Positions 19,564 through 27,959 of a DNA stretch of 64,000 nucleotides are shown here, piece by piece. Source of the DNA: Alteromonas sp. C1M14 (GTDB taxonomy: Bacteria; Pseudomonadota; Gammaproteobacteria; Enterobacterales; Alteromonadaceae); contig NZ_JAHKQF010000005.1 of the NCBI RefSeq assembly GCF_018860965.1, positions 1 through 64,000 on the forward strand. The letters run 5' to 3'. Position numbers and translations under genes: made by a program. Every line of letters begins with the position of its first letter. The stretch's first letter is position 1. The notes beneath the pieces are model-generated. The model saw only the letters and a program-made list of their open reading frames with translations. It did no database searches and was not told where the DNA came from.

Positions 19564-20156
19564 TACACAAGTCCTTTTTCTTCAAGCATGGTATACAGGC
19601 GCTCTGCGGTTTGCTCCGCCGCTTCATCTTGATAGGTAAGATGAATTTCCGGATTTTCAGGCGCTTCGTAAGTAGAAGAGATACCAGTGAAATCTTTAAT
19701 TTCCCCAGCACGGGCTTTCTTATACAAACCCTTAGGATCACGTTGTTCGCAAACATCCAAGGGAGTATCAACGAAAACTTCAACGAACTCACCGTCTTCT
19801 AGCAGGTTACGACAATAATCCCGGTCTACCTGAAAAGGCGAAATAAATGCGGTTAACACAATAACGCCAGAGTCGACAAACAACTTTGCAACTTCACTTA
19901 CCCGGCGAATATTTTCCACTCGATCTTTATCGCTGAAACCTAAATCGCCACATAAGCCATGGCGAACATTGTCGCCATCAAGAAGGTATGTATGCTTGCC
20001 TTGTTCCTGGAATTTTTTCTCCAGCAGGTTCGACAACGTAGATTTTCCTGAACCACTAAAGCCGGTTAACCATAATACCCGGGGCGTTTGTCCCAGGCTT
20101 TCTGCACGAGATGCTTTGTTCACCTCATGCTTATGCCAGACAATATTCGTGGTCAT
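19563..20156 (-). CDS. cysC: Adenylylsulfate kinase
   Basis: A 197-aa kinase that phosphorylates APS to PAPS. The P-loop GFSGSGKS is at 32-39, followed by [20 protein letters not shown] for APS binding and the [10 protein letters not shown] segment. Length and motifs match E. coli CysC (201 aa). It overlaps cysD upstream and cysQ downstream by 1 bp each, so translation is probably coupled. Confidence 0.96.
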   Translation of the reverse strand: MTTNIVWHKHEVNKASRAESLGQTPRVLWLTGFSGSGKSTLSNLLEKKFQEQGKHTYLLDGDNVRHGLCGDLGFSDKDRVENIRRVSEVAKLFVDSGVIVLTAFISPFQVDRDYCRNLLEDGEFVEVFVDTPLDVCEQRDPKGLYKKARAGEIKDFTGISSTYEAPENPEIHLTYQDEAAEQTAERLYTMLEEKGLV

Positions 20157-21070
20157 TAGAAATAACCTTCCATTTTTTTCTTCTCCATTGAACCGGCACT
20201 ATCATGGTCGATGACCCGGCCTTGGCGTTCGGAGGTTTTAGTTAATAACATTTCCTGAATAACTTCTGGCAACGTAGCGGCGGTGGATTCAACAGCACCG
20301 GTAAGCGGATAGCAACCTAGTGTACGGAAACGAACTGAACGCATTTCAGGTGTTTCGCCTTCTTCGATAGGCATACGATCGTCGTCGACCATAATAAGTA
20401 CGCCATCACGTTCTACAACCGGACGAGGCTTGGCCAGATACAGTTGAGGAATATCGATATTTTCTAAGTAAATGTATTGCCAGATATCCAGTTCAGTCCA
20501 GTTAGACATAGGGAATACACGGATACTTTCGCCTTTATTAACTTGTGAGTTATAGATGTTCCACAACTCAGGGCGTTGATTTTTAGGATCCCAGCGATGG
20601 TTACTATCACGGAACGAGTAAACCCGTTCTTTGGCACGGGATTTTTCTTCATCACGGCGGGCACCACCAAAGGCAGCGTCAAATTTATACTTGTTTAGAG
20701 CCTGCTTAAGAGACGCTGTTTTCATCACATCGGTGTGCTTAGCACTGCCGTGACTAAATGGGCCGATACCGGCATCTACGCCTTCTTGGTTTATATGAAC
20801 AAGCAGGTCGAAACCGTATTTTTTGGCCTGTTGATCACGAAACTCTATCATCTCGCGGAATTTCCACGTGGTATCTACGTGGAGAAGAGGAAAAGGAATT
20901 TTACCAGGCGCAAATGCTTTGCGGGCCAGGTGTAAAAGCACGGAGGAATCCTTTCCGACAGAATACAACATTACCGGATTTTCAAATTCGGCGGCAACTT
21001 CGCGGAAAATGTGGATGCTCTCGGCTTCGAGTTGTTTCAGATGGGTAATAGACGGAATTTCTAAAGTCAT
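20156..21070 (-). CDS. cysD: Sulfate adenylyltransferase subunit 2
   Basis: A 304-aa catalytic subunit of ATP sulfurylase, of the PAPS reductase/PP-loop family. It shows SVGKDSSV at 37-44 and the conserved [20 protein letters not shown] segment; E. coli CysD is 302 aa. It is the first gene of the operon, with a leader region suited to CysB-type activation upstream. Confidence 0.96.
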   Translation of the reverse strand: MTLEIPSITHLKQLEAESIHIFREVAAEFENPVMLYSVGKDSSVLLHLARKAFAPGKIPFPLLHVDTTWKFREMIEFRDQQAKKYGFDLLVHINQEGVDAGIGPFSHGSAKHTDVMKTASLKQALNKYKFDAAFGGARRDEEKSRAKERVYSFRDSNHRWDPKNQRPELWNIYNSQVNKGESIRVFPMSNWTELDIWQYIYLENIDIPQLYLAKPRPVVERDGVLIMVDDDRMPIEEGETPEMRSVRFRTLGCYPLTGAVESTAATLPEVIQEMLLTKTSERQGRVIDHDSAGSMEKKKMEGYF

Positions 21071-21105
21071 TTTCGAGTCCGATAGTTAAGGTTATATGCT
21101 AAACA

Positions 21106-21111
21106 ATTATA
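21106..21111 (-). promoter_or_regulatory. Candidate -10 element of the cys operon
   Basis: The minus strand reads TATAAT about 36 bp before the cysD start, with no good -35 at 16-18 bp. A weak -35 is normal for promoters that need CysB. Short direct repeats in the vicinity (TTATATGCT twice at 21092-21115; GCTATGC and GCTATAC near 21150-21170) may be activator contacts. No CysB consensus was verified. Confidence 0.35.
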
Positions 21112-21235
21112 TGCTTAGAACCCTAACATATTTAAAGACAAAAGTGCTATGCTAATTTGCTATACGAAATAGCTGTTTTATACCTTAGCGACAAATTTGC
21201 TAGCACATCAAGACCCTTTGCATTTTGTTGGCAAA

Positions 21236-21269
21236 TCTGGTCATACCATAGAGTGGCAGTATGACCAGA
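21236..21269. terminator. Hairpin downstream of putP
   Basis: An 11-bp perfect inverted repeat (TCTGGTCATAC/GTATGACCAGA) with a 12-base loop lies 38 bp beyond the putP stop. No T-run follows on the minus strand, so it is a candidate transcript end of uncertain type. Confidence 0.45.
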
Positions 21270-21306
21270 ATATTTCATCTTGCTTGTTGTGGGAGTTGTT
21301 CGCTAA

Positions 21307-22824
21307 CTAGCGCCCGCCAGTTTGTTTTGTTTGCTGTAATTTGTGGTTAAATGCGTCGAACACCTCTACGACACCATCTCGGGGAGTACCGGTTTTACTT
21401 AAGATTAAAATGGTAAGACTAGATAAAATAAATCCGGGCACAATTTCATACATCCAGTCACTTAAGCTTTGTCCGTCGATCTCGATGGAAATCCATAGCA
21501 GTACCGTCACCGCGCCGACTATCATGCCACCTAACGCCGCACGGCGCGTCATGTCTCTTTTAAACAAGCTGAATAAAACCAAGGGTCCAAATGCGGCACC
21601 AAAGCCAGCCCATGCATTACTAACCAAAGATAAAATGGTGCTGTTTCTGTCATAGGCAAGGTAAATAGCAATTAAGGCGACCAATACCACTGACAGGCGA
21701 CCGGCTATTACCAGTTCTTTGTCAGACGCATCACGGCGTACAAATGCTTGGTAAAAATCACTGGTTAACGAACTGGAAGTGACTAACAGTTGAGATGAAA
21801 TCGTGCTCATAATCGCGGCCAAGATAGCCGCCAGCAAAAAACCGCCAATGAGGGGATGAAACAGCAATTGAGAAAGATAAATAAAAATGGTTTCAGGATC
21901 GATATCGGCGCTTTGCTGGGTCACATAGGCCAGCCCAAAAAGCCCAGTCATCAGGGCGCCGATAATAGATACAAACATCCACGACATACCAATACGTCGC
22001 GCGGTTGGTACATCGTCAACAGAACGAATAGCCATAAAGCGAACGATAATATGGGGTTGACCGAAGTAACCGAGTCCCCACGCCATCAACGAAATTAGGG
22101 TAATAGCAGATAAGGATGCACCGGTTTTAGCGTCGGTAAACAATGCCAGTAACGTCGGGTCGATGGCACGAACGGCATCGAGGGCATCACTGAAACCGCC
22201 TAATTCGCTAATGACCACCGCTGGCACCATGATCAGTGACACAAACATGATACAACCTTGCACGAAATCGGTGATACTCACCGCCATAAAACCGCCGAAC
22301 AGGGTATAGGCTACTACCACGCCTGTGGTGACATACAAACCGGTTTCGTAACTAAGACCGAAAGACGATTCAAATAACTTCCCGCCAGCAACGACCCCAG
22401 ATGAGGTATATAAGGTAAAGAAGACAACGATTACCACCGACGCAATCACTCGTAAGATACGGGTGTTGTCGGCAAAACGGTTTTCAAAATAATCGGGAAG
22501 GGTAACCGCATTATTGGCGATTTCTGTATAAATACGAAGCCGAGGAGCAACGAGGAGATAATTCGCTAACGCCCCTAAGGTAAGGCCTACGGCGATCCAG
22601 CCGGAAGAAATACCGGATACAAACATGGCGCCGGGTAATCCCATCAGCATCCAACCACTCATATCCGACGCTCCCGCAGATAACGCGGTAACCGCCGGGC
22701 CTAATTGACGGCCGCCGAGCATGTAGCCTTCGACGCTAGTGTCGGTTTGGCGATAAGCAAACAACCCTATTCCTAGCATTGCCACAAAATATATACCGAG
22801 AGAAATCAGGGTGCCTGTTGCCAT
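21307..22824 (-). CDS. putP: Sodium/proline symporter
   Basis: A 505-aa inner-membrane transporter of the sodium/solute symporter family with about thirteen helices; E. coli PutP is 502 aa. Diagnostic segments are the N-terminal YMLGGRQLGPAVTALSAGAS followed by DMSGWMLMGLPG, the FGGFMAVSITDFVQG stretch and the LGYFGQPHIIVRFMAI stretch. It imports proline with sodium, as nutrient or osmoprotectant. putA is not nearby. It has its own upstream interval and a hairpin after the stop. Confidence 0.94.
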   Translation of the reverse strand: MATGTLISLGIYFVAMLGIGLFAYRQTDTSVEGYMLGGRQLGPAVTALSAGASDMSGWMLMGLPGAMFVSGISSGWIAVGLTLGALANYLLVAPRLRIYTEIANNAVTLPDYFENRFADNTRILRVIASVVIVVFFTLYTSSGVVAGGKLFESSFGLSYETGLYVTTGVVVAYTLFGGFMAVSITDFVQGCIMFVSLIMVPAVVISELGGFSDALDAVRAIDPTLLALFTDAKTGASLSAITLISLMAWGLGYFGQPHIIVRFMAIRSVDDVPTARRIGMSWMFVSIIGALMTGLFGLAYVTQQSADIDPETIFIYLSQLLFHPLIGGFLLAAILAAIMSTISSQLLVTSSSLTSDFYQAFVRRDASDKELVIAGRLSVVLVALIAIYLAYDRNSTILSLVSNAWAGFGAAFGPLVLFSLFKRDMTRRAALGGMIVGAVTVLLWISIEIDGQSLSDWMYEIVPGFILSSLTILILSKTGTPRDGVVEVFDAFNHKLQQTKQTGGR

Positions 22825-22973
22825 AATCGTTGGGTTTCCTGTTTGTTTTTTCTTTATGCTAACAGGAACAGTGGGCAGTCTCTATGTCAGTGGCACAGAT
22901 TCTGTTAGTTCGTTCATAAGGTGGCGCGGGAAAGGTATGTGAAAATGGCAGCCAGTAAAGGCTGCCAGCTAAT

Positions 22974-23681
22974 TTATGTAGAAAATACGATGGTACTTTT
23001 TACTTTTTCCATCATTGGCTCTAGGTTCGCTTTTTTGTCTCCGACCACCATAATGTTGGCTTTATCGGTAGACCAGCTTTCGCCATGGTATTTATCATCG
23101 GCAAAGGAAGTCGGTAAATCCATGTCGTCATTATGGGGAACGACAAATACAGACATCTTACCTTGTTCGGTATTCAAAATAAGGTGCAAGCTACGCACCG
23201 TATTTAAGTGACAGTAGTTAGCCACAGTCACATCACCGATGGGCGCAGAAAATGCACCGCCAAAGCCTGCTAGTTTAGCGTTAACTTGATGGATATCGAG
23301 ATCTTCCACTGAGGGCGGGATCTCCATTTCAGCATACCGCATGTGTACCAACGCATCGGTACCTAAATTTTCAGGCTCATATTGATAGACCAATGTGCCG
23401 GTGATGCCTACGACCAATGCGATAGAGGCCGCCATGGCTACAAACCAACGGCTTCTGCGCTTATGCTGGTTGAATTCTTCCGTGGCTTGTTGCCAGATAA
23501 GTTTATGGGCCAGATCATCAGGCACGGGGATCTTCATTGCTTGGCATAATTGGTTATCTAGCGCTTGCAATGAAGCTTTAAGCCTAGCTTTGTCGCTATC
23601 TTGGCTTACCGCATCTTTAACGTCTTTGTCGGTAGTGCTTGGATTAGCAAAAACACGACGACGAAATTCTAAATCATCCAT
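22974..23681 (-). CDS. DUF3379 membrane protein, probable anti-sigma factor
   Basis: A 235-aa protein with a soluble N-terminal part (about 1-82), one membrane helix (about 83-100, WFVAMAASIALVVGITGTLV) and a periplasmic C-terminal domain. It matches the DUF3379 family. Its start overlaps the end of the ECF sigma gene by 8 bp, and the topology (cytoplasmic sigma-binding region, single helix, outer sensing domain) is that of anti-sigma factors; the role is inferred from this. The frame is open to 23744, but the ATG at 23681 begins the conserved MDDLEFRRRVFANP. Confidence 0.8.
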   Translation of the reverse strand: MDDLEFRRRVFANPSTTDKDVKDAVSQDSDKARLKASLQALDNQLCQAMKIPVPDDLAHKLIWQQATEEFNQHKRRSRWFVAMAASIALVVGITGTLVYQYEPENLGTDALVHMRYAEMEIPPSVEDLDIHQVNAKLAGFGGAFSAPIGDVTVANYCHLNTVRSLHLILNTEQGKMSVFVVPHNDDMDLPTSFADDKYHGESWSTDKANIMVVGDKKANLEPMMEKVKSTIVFST

Positions 23682-24189
23682 TAGTACGACCTCTTTCACT
23701 GGACGCATCCCGTTCCAGCATATCCTTAAGCTGGTTTCTAGCACGAAACAGGCGCGTCATAACAGTATTTTTGTTCAGTTCCAATTGTTGGGCAATCTCT
23801 TCCCCGGAATAGCCGAAAATAAGCTGGAGTAACAAGGGTTCTCTATAATCTACAGGCAATCGTGCTATCAATACCCGCAGCTCCTCGTGGTCGCTTTCAG
23901 GTGTCGCATGAAAAGCTTCATCAGTAACCTGTACATCATCGATGTCCACTAAGTCGAGTTGTTTTCGTTCAAATCGACGGGCATTCTCGCGGCGTACAAT
24001 GGTGATAAGCCAAGACTTTGCCGACTTTTCATCTTTTAAAGCATCAAGAGACCGCCATGCACGAAGAAAGGTTTCTTGCACTATGTCTTCGGCAATGGAG
24101 CCATCACGAGTTAGCCAGTATGCATACCGATAAATATCGCCATGAAAAGCATGAACCAGTGCTTCGTATCGTTTTTGTTTTTCTTTCAT
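23674..24189 (-). CDS. ECF-type RNA polymerase sigma factor
   Basis: A 171-aa sigma-70-family factor with region 2 (about residues 18-85; IYRYAYWLTRDGSIAEDIVQ then ETFLRAW) and region 4 (about 112-165; LPVDYREPLLLQLIFGYSGE then EIAQQLELNKNTVMTRLFRA). It directs polymerase to a small regulon. ATG at 24189 gives the usual short lead-in before region 2; a GTG at 24213 would add 8 residues. It is co-transcribed with the DUF3379 gene, its likely inhibitor. I do not see a clear GAAC-type autoregulatory -35 upstream. Confidence 0.9.
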   Translation of the reverse strand: MKEKQKRYEALVHAFHGDIYRYAYWLTRDGSIAEDIVQETFLRAWRSLDALKDEKSAKSWLITIVRRENARRFERKQLDLVDIDDVQVTDEAFHATPESDHEELRVLIARLPVDYREPLLLQLIFGYSGEEIAQQLELNKNTVMTRLFRARNQLKDMLERDASSERGRTNG

Positions 24190-24290
24190 GACAGAGTAGA
24201 CCTGACTAGTCACAAATAACTTTCACTCTTTAGTTTTTTTTTAAGACTAGATTGAAACAGTCGAGAAATAAATAAAAATGTAAACACAAA

Positions 24291-24322
24291 AAAATAGCAG
24301 CATCCGTAGATGCTGCTATTTT
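24291..24322 (-). terminator. Rho-independent terminator of the DUF885 gene
   Basis: A 14-bp perfect stem (AAAATAGCAGCATC/GATGCTGCTATTTT) with loop CGTA, followed on the minus strand by a run of T's, lies 15 bp beyond the DUF885 stop. It insulates the sigma-factor operon from upstream transcription. Confidence 0.9.
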
Positions 24323-24336
24323 GAACATATTTTGTG

Positions 24337-26196
24337 CTAGTGATTTTTCGTCTCTTCAATCCACTTTCGGGTTTTTTCTTCCAATAGAGTTAATGGCATC
24401 GGGCCATCTTTTAATATTTCGTCATGGAAGTCTGCATAGGAAAATTTATCGCCTAATGCTTGTTGCGCTTCATCGCGCAGAGACATTATTTTAAGCTTAC
24501 CTATCATATACGCGGTGGCTTGCCCCGGCATAGCAATGTAACGCTCAATGGCTTTCACCGCATCGGATTCAGGATTCGGCGTATTCTCTATCAAGTATTG
24601 AATCGCTTCTTCCCGAGACCACTTCTTGGTATGTATACCCGTATCTACAACCAATCTGCAGGCGCGCCATAATTCCATAGCCAAGCGCCCAAAATCCGAG
24701 TATGGATCTTCATAAAAGCCCATGTCCTTGCCCAATTCCTCTGAATACAGGCCCCAACCTTCGGTATAGGCGGTGGCAGGTAAGTATTTTTGGAATTGAG
24801 GAATGCTAGTTAACTCTTGCGCAATGGCGCGCTGCATATGATGACCAGGGATCCCTTCATGGAAAGCCAAGGCTTCTAATTGATAAGTGGGCATTGCACT
24901 CATCACATAAAGGTTAGCATAGTAAATTCCCGGACGGCTGCCATCTGCGGCCGGGCTTTGATAAAAGGCTTTACCTGCTGATTGCTCTCTAAAGGGCTCG
25001 ACGCGTTTAACCACAATATCTGCTTCAGGCAGTAATCCAAAGTAATCTGGTAAGGCTTCGCGCATCTTATCTATGGCCGCTTTGGCATCGGCAAGGTATT
25101 CGTCGCGTCCAGCGTCGGTATTTGGATAATAGAATTGAGGATCGTTACGCATAAATTCAAAAAATGCTTGTAAGGAGCCTTCAAAGCCAACGTCTTGTTT
25201 GATTTTTTCCATAGCGGTATGGATACGATCAACATTTTCTAAGCCAATTTGGTGGATTTGTTCGGCGTTTAAATCTGTGGTGGTAAACCAGGCTAATCGG
25301 TTAGCATACCACTTATCCCCATCGGGTAAGCGCCACACGCCATCACCTTCGGGTGACAATGTACGTTGGTGGGCAAAGGCTGCTATCAGATCGTCATAGG
25401 CGGGTTTAACCGACGTTAGCAACGCGGCTTTGGCTTCACCTAACAAGTTTTTCTTTTCAACTTCGTCAATATCTAGTTGTGCGACCTTTTCGTTGAAATC
25501 CTGCCAAATGGTTGATGGCGCGTCAGATGGATCGAAAGGGGCGCCGGAAATTACATTTTCAGCGGCGGTGATCATTTGATCATAGGCCCATTTGGGCGGG
25601 AACACCCCAGCTTCTTCTCGATGCTTCATTTGCTCTATCACCTGAGCAAAATAGGTATCGACCTTGTCTAGACGAGAAATATACGCTTGGGCGTCTTCTA
25701 CACTGGAAACCCGGTGTATATTAATTAAAAAACTTGGAACTTGAGTGTGGGCAGCACGAAATTGATGCACAATATAGCGGTGATAGCGGAATTCATCATT
25801 GGCCAGATCCCGTTCAATTCCTTGCCTATATAAACGAATACTCAATTGTTCTTGAGCACTTAATTGCTCAGTGTCAAAAGTGTCTAGTACTTCCAGTCTA
25901 TTTTTCTTCAACGCCATGGTCTGATCGATAAATTCATCAGAAATGTCAGTCCATTTATCGTAATCCCACTTTTTCCCCATGTAGCTTTGACGCATGGGGT
26001 CACGGCGAAGATCTTCTTCAAAAGTGCGTTCAAAAAAAGCACTTAATCGCTCTGATTCAGATTGCGTCGTGGTACTTTCTTGTAATTGGGGCGCAACGGA
26101 AGTGGTTTCAGGTTTCTCGGGAGCAGGGGAGCAAGCGGATAGTCCTGCCACGAGTAGGGCGAGTGAGGAGAGTTTCGTCGTGTTGTGTTTAACCAT
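24337..26196 (-). CDS. DUF885 family lipoprotein, probable metallopeptidase
   Basis: A 619-aa exported protein with a lipoprotein signal peptide (lipobox LSAC, Cys22) and a long alpha-helical DUF885 domain. Near residue 470 it has FHEGIPGHHMQ, the family's HExxxHH-type zinc-binding pattern, with a downstream YTEGWGLYSEELG segment supplying further ligands. Members of the family are proposed periplasmic carboxypeptidases or dipeptidases. The ATG at 26196 starts the signal peptide and has AAGGGAAAC upstream; the frame extends to 26238 without support. Confidence 0.88.
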   Translation of the reverse strand: MVKHNTTKLSSLALLVAGLSACSPAPEKPETTSVAPQLQESTTTQSESERLSAFFERTFEEDLRRDPMRQSYMGKKWDYDKWTDISDEFIDQTMALKKNRLEVLDTFDTEQLSAQEQLSIRLYRQGIERDLANDEFRYHRYIVHQFRAAHTQVPSFLINIHRVSSVEDAQAYISRLDKVDTYFAQVIEQMKHREEAGVFPPKWAYDQMITAAENVISGAPFDPSDAPSTIWQDFNEKVAQLDIDEVEKKNLLGEAKAALLTSVKPAYDDLIAAFAHQRTLSPEGDGVWRLPDGDKWYANRLAWFTTTDLNAEQIHQIGLENVDRIHTAMEKIKQDVGFEGSLQAFFEFMRNDPQFYYPNTDAGRDEYLADAKAAIDKMREALPDYFGLLPEADIVVKRVEPFREQSAGKAFYQSPAADGSRPGIYYANLYVMSAMPTYQLEALAFHEGIPGHHMQRAIAQELTSIPQFQKYLPATAYTEGWGLYSEELGKDMGFYEDPYSDFGRLAMELWRACRLVVDTGIHTKKWSREEAIQYLIENTPNPESDAVKAIERYIAMPGQATAYMIGKLKIMSLRDEAQQALGDKFSYADFHDEILKDGPMPLTLLEEKTRKWIEETKNH

Positions 26197-26231
26197 TAGT
26201 GTTTCCCTTACTTTTCTCGTTATGGTCAGGT

Positions 26232-26260
26232 AAAGCACATCACCTAGGGCGATGTGCTTT
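26232..26260 (-). terminator. Hairpin at the end of the Bat operon
   Basis: A 10-bp perfect stem (AAAGCACATC/GATGTGCTTT) with a 9-base loop overlaps the batD stop and is followed by only three T's on the minus strand. It is a weak terminator that would let some transcription continue into the DUF885 gene. Confidence 0.5.
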
Positions 26261-27959
26261 GCGGGTACAGAGATTGCAACGACAAGTCCTGAGGTTGCTG
26301 ACGCTGTACTAGCGTTCTTAATTGCACAATATTTTTAATAACCTTGGTTTTATCAATATTATCGTTACCTTGGCCAAATTGATTGGCAAGCATAGCATTT
26401 ATTTGCTGTTGGATCTGTGACTCACATGCCTGTGCGTCAACATTCTCGGTGGAAATCTGCAGACATTGTCGCCATTGCTTCCATGCTTGCTGTATTTGTC
26501 CGGGCGTTCCTGTTTGAGCAATATGTTTAAGCTGATGAAAGCGGTTTTTTTCGTCTGTATTGACAGTGCCTTTTGTCACTAAGGGATTTTGACTGGTGTT
26601 GATCAGTTTACGTCTAAAGTAAATAACGGTAGCGCTCCATCCCGCTAAGGTCATTAACCACAAGATGATAAATATCCATAAGAATACGTTGTTCGATGGA
26701 TTTTCCTGAGCCATAGGCGGAGGTGCAATTGGTGCTTTGGGTTGGACGGAAGGGGACGCTGGCGTTGTCGTTACGGGGGGGGAAACAGCCCCTTGCGCAT
26801 TGCTGCCGGCAGCGGCCGGTGCCACCGTGATTGACTTGGCCGGTAATGTGGCGTACTCCGTTTCTCCCGTCAACACATTAAACCAAGGAACCGTGATCTT
26901 AGGCAGGACAAATTGTCCCGCTTGATTGGGGATCATAGCAAGGGATTCCACACGTTGAGCAATCAGGGTGTTATTTTTATTCACCGTGGCCGTGTTTGCT
27001 TGGTCCGGATATAATTTAAAGGCAGGTGGGTACACCTGTGGAAGTTCAGGTAACTGCTCCTCAACCACCCCCATAGCCGTCAATGTTATCGTTCTGGTGA
27101 TAGGTTCGCCTACCATAAATTGTTGATTTTGCGGCCACTCTTCATTAATTGATACGTATTCGCTCGGTAACCAATGGTAATCGATATCGGCGGGAACAGG
27201 CTTCACTTCTACGCTTACATCCGGACCTCTACGATTGATTTGTTTGGTACGGTTGAAAAAGCCAAAACTGGTATTGGGATCCTGGACTACGATGTCACCG
27301 CTAAATACGGGGCCTTTAATGGTAAATTGTCCCGACGCCTGGGGCACGATGGCGTAATTGCGCTCAATCACCTGGTAGCGTTTACCATTAACGATATCCG
27401 AGTATTGCTTATCTTCACCGAGCTGTTGGATTTGTGCGTTTGTTAGATCAGGAGCTTGCAGGCTTCCCCGTTCGATACCGGAGGATAAATATAACTTTGT
27501 GGTATAAAGCAACTGCTGGTGTAAATAGACATTTTCAGTATCTACATTTGTAGTGACGTAATAGTCTCGTGTGGATTGACCGGTTCCGTTTTTTACCGGG
27601 ATCACTCGAACCGTAATGGGTTGGGTCTGTTTTCCCTCTACCGTTAAGGCGGGTATGGTGAAATTACCTTCTCCACGGGGAAACAGTGTTGTGGTCCATG
27701 TGGTGGTTTCTTCTTTATCAAAGTTGATAATACGGGTTTGTGAACTGACCGCGGTTCGGCCTACCACAAAATCTTTTAACAACGGCGAGCTATCGAATGC
27801 ATCTCTATTTGCATCACCATGGGCAATAACGGTAAGTTGAATCGCTTCATCCACCATCACAGGGTTTTTGTCGATGGTTGCTTCAACCTCGGATACGTCA
27901 GCCATTACTGCGGGTATACGAAGCAGCAAGAGCAGCCAGACTATTCGTATATTTTTCAT
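26244..27959 (-). CDS. BatD family membrane protein
   Basis: A 571-aa protein with an N-terminal signal peptide (ending near PAVMA), several immunoglobulin-like beta domains and one C-terminal membrane helix (about 420-443), followed by a cytoplasmic tail. It belongs to the BatD ('oxygen tolerance') family and closes the MoxR-Bat operon. ATG at 27959 was preferred to the ATG two codons upstream because GGAG lies 9 bases before it; it shares TAATG with the preceding gene. The linker near residues 395-415 is rich in Pro, Ala and Thr and includes an 8-base C-run. Confidence 0.85.
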   Translation of the reverse strand: MKNIRIVWLLLLLRIPAVMADVSEVEATIDKNPVMVDEAIQLTVIAHGDANRDAFDSSPLLKDFVVGRTAVSSQTRIINFDKEETTTWTTTLFPRGEGNFTIPALTVEGKQTQPITVRVIPVKNGTGQSTRDYYVTTNVDTENVYLHQQLLYTTKLYLSSGIERGSLQAPDLTNAQIQQLGEDKQYSDIVNGKRYQVIERNYAIVPQASGQFTIKGPVFSGDIVVQDPNTSFGFFNRTKQINRRGPDVSVEVKPVPADIDYHWLPSEYVSINEEWPQNQQFMVGEPITRTITLTAMGVVEEQLPELPQVYPPAFKLYPDQANTATVNKNNTLIAQRVESLAMIPNQAGQFVLPKITVPWFNVLTGETEYATLPAKSITVAPAAAGSNAQGAVSPPVTTTPASPSVQPKAPIAPPPMAQENPSNNVFLWIFIILWLMTLAGWSATVIYFRRKLINTSQNPLVTKGTVNTDEKNRFHQLKHIAQTGTPGQIQQAWKQWRQCLQISTENVDAQACESQIQQQINAMLANQFGQGNDNIDKTKVIKNIVQLRTLVQRQQPQDLSLQSLYPQSTSP

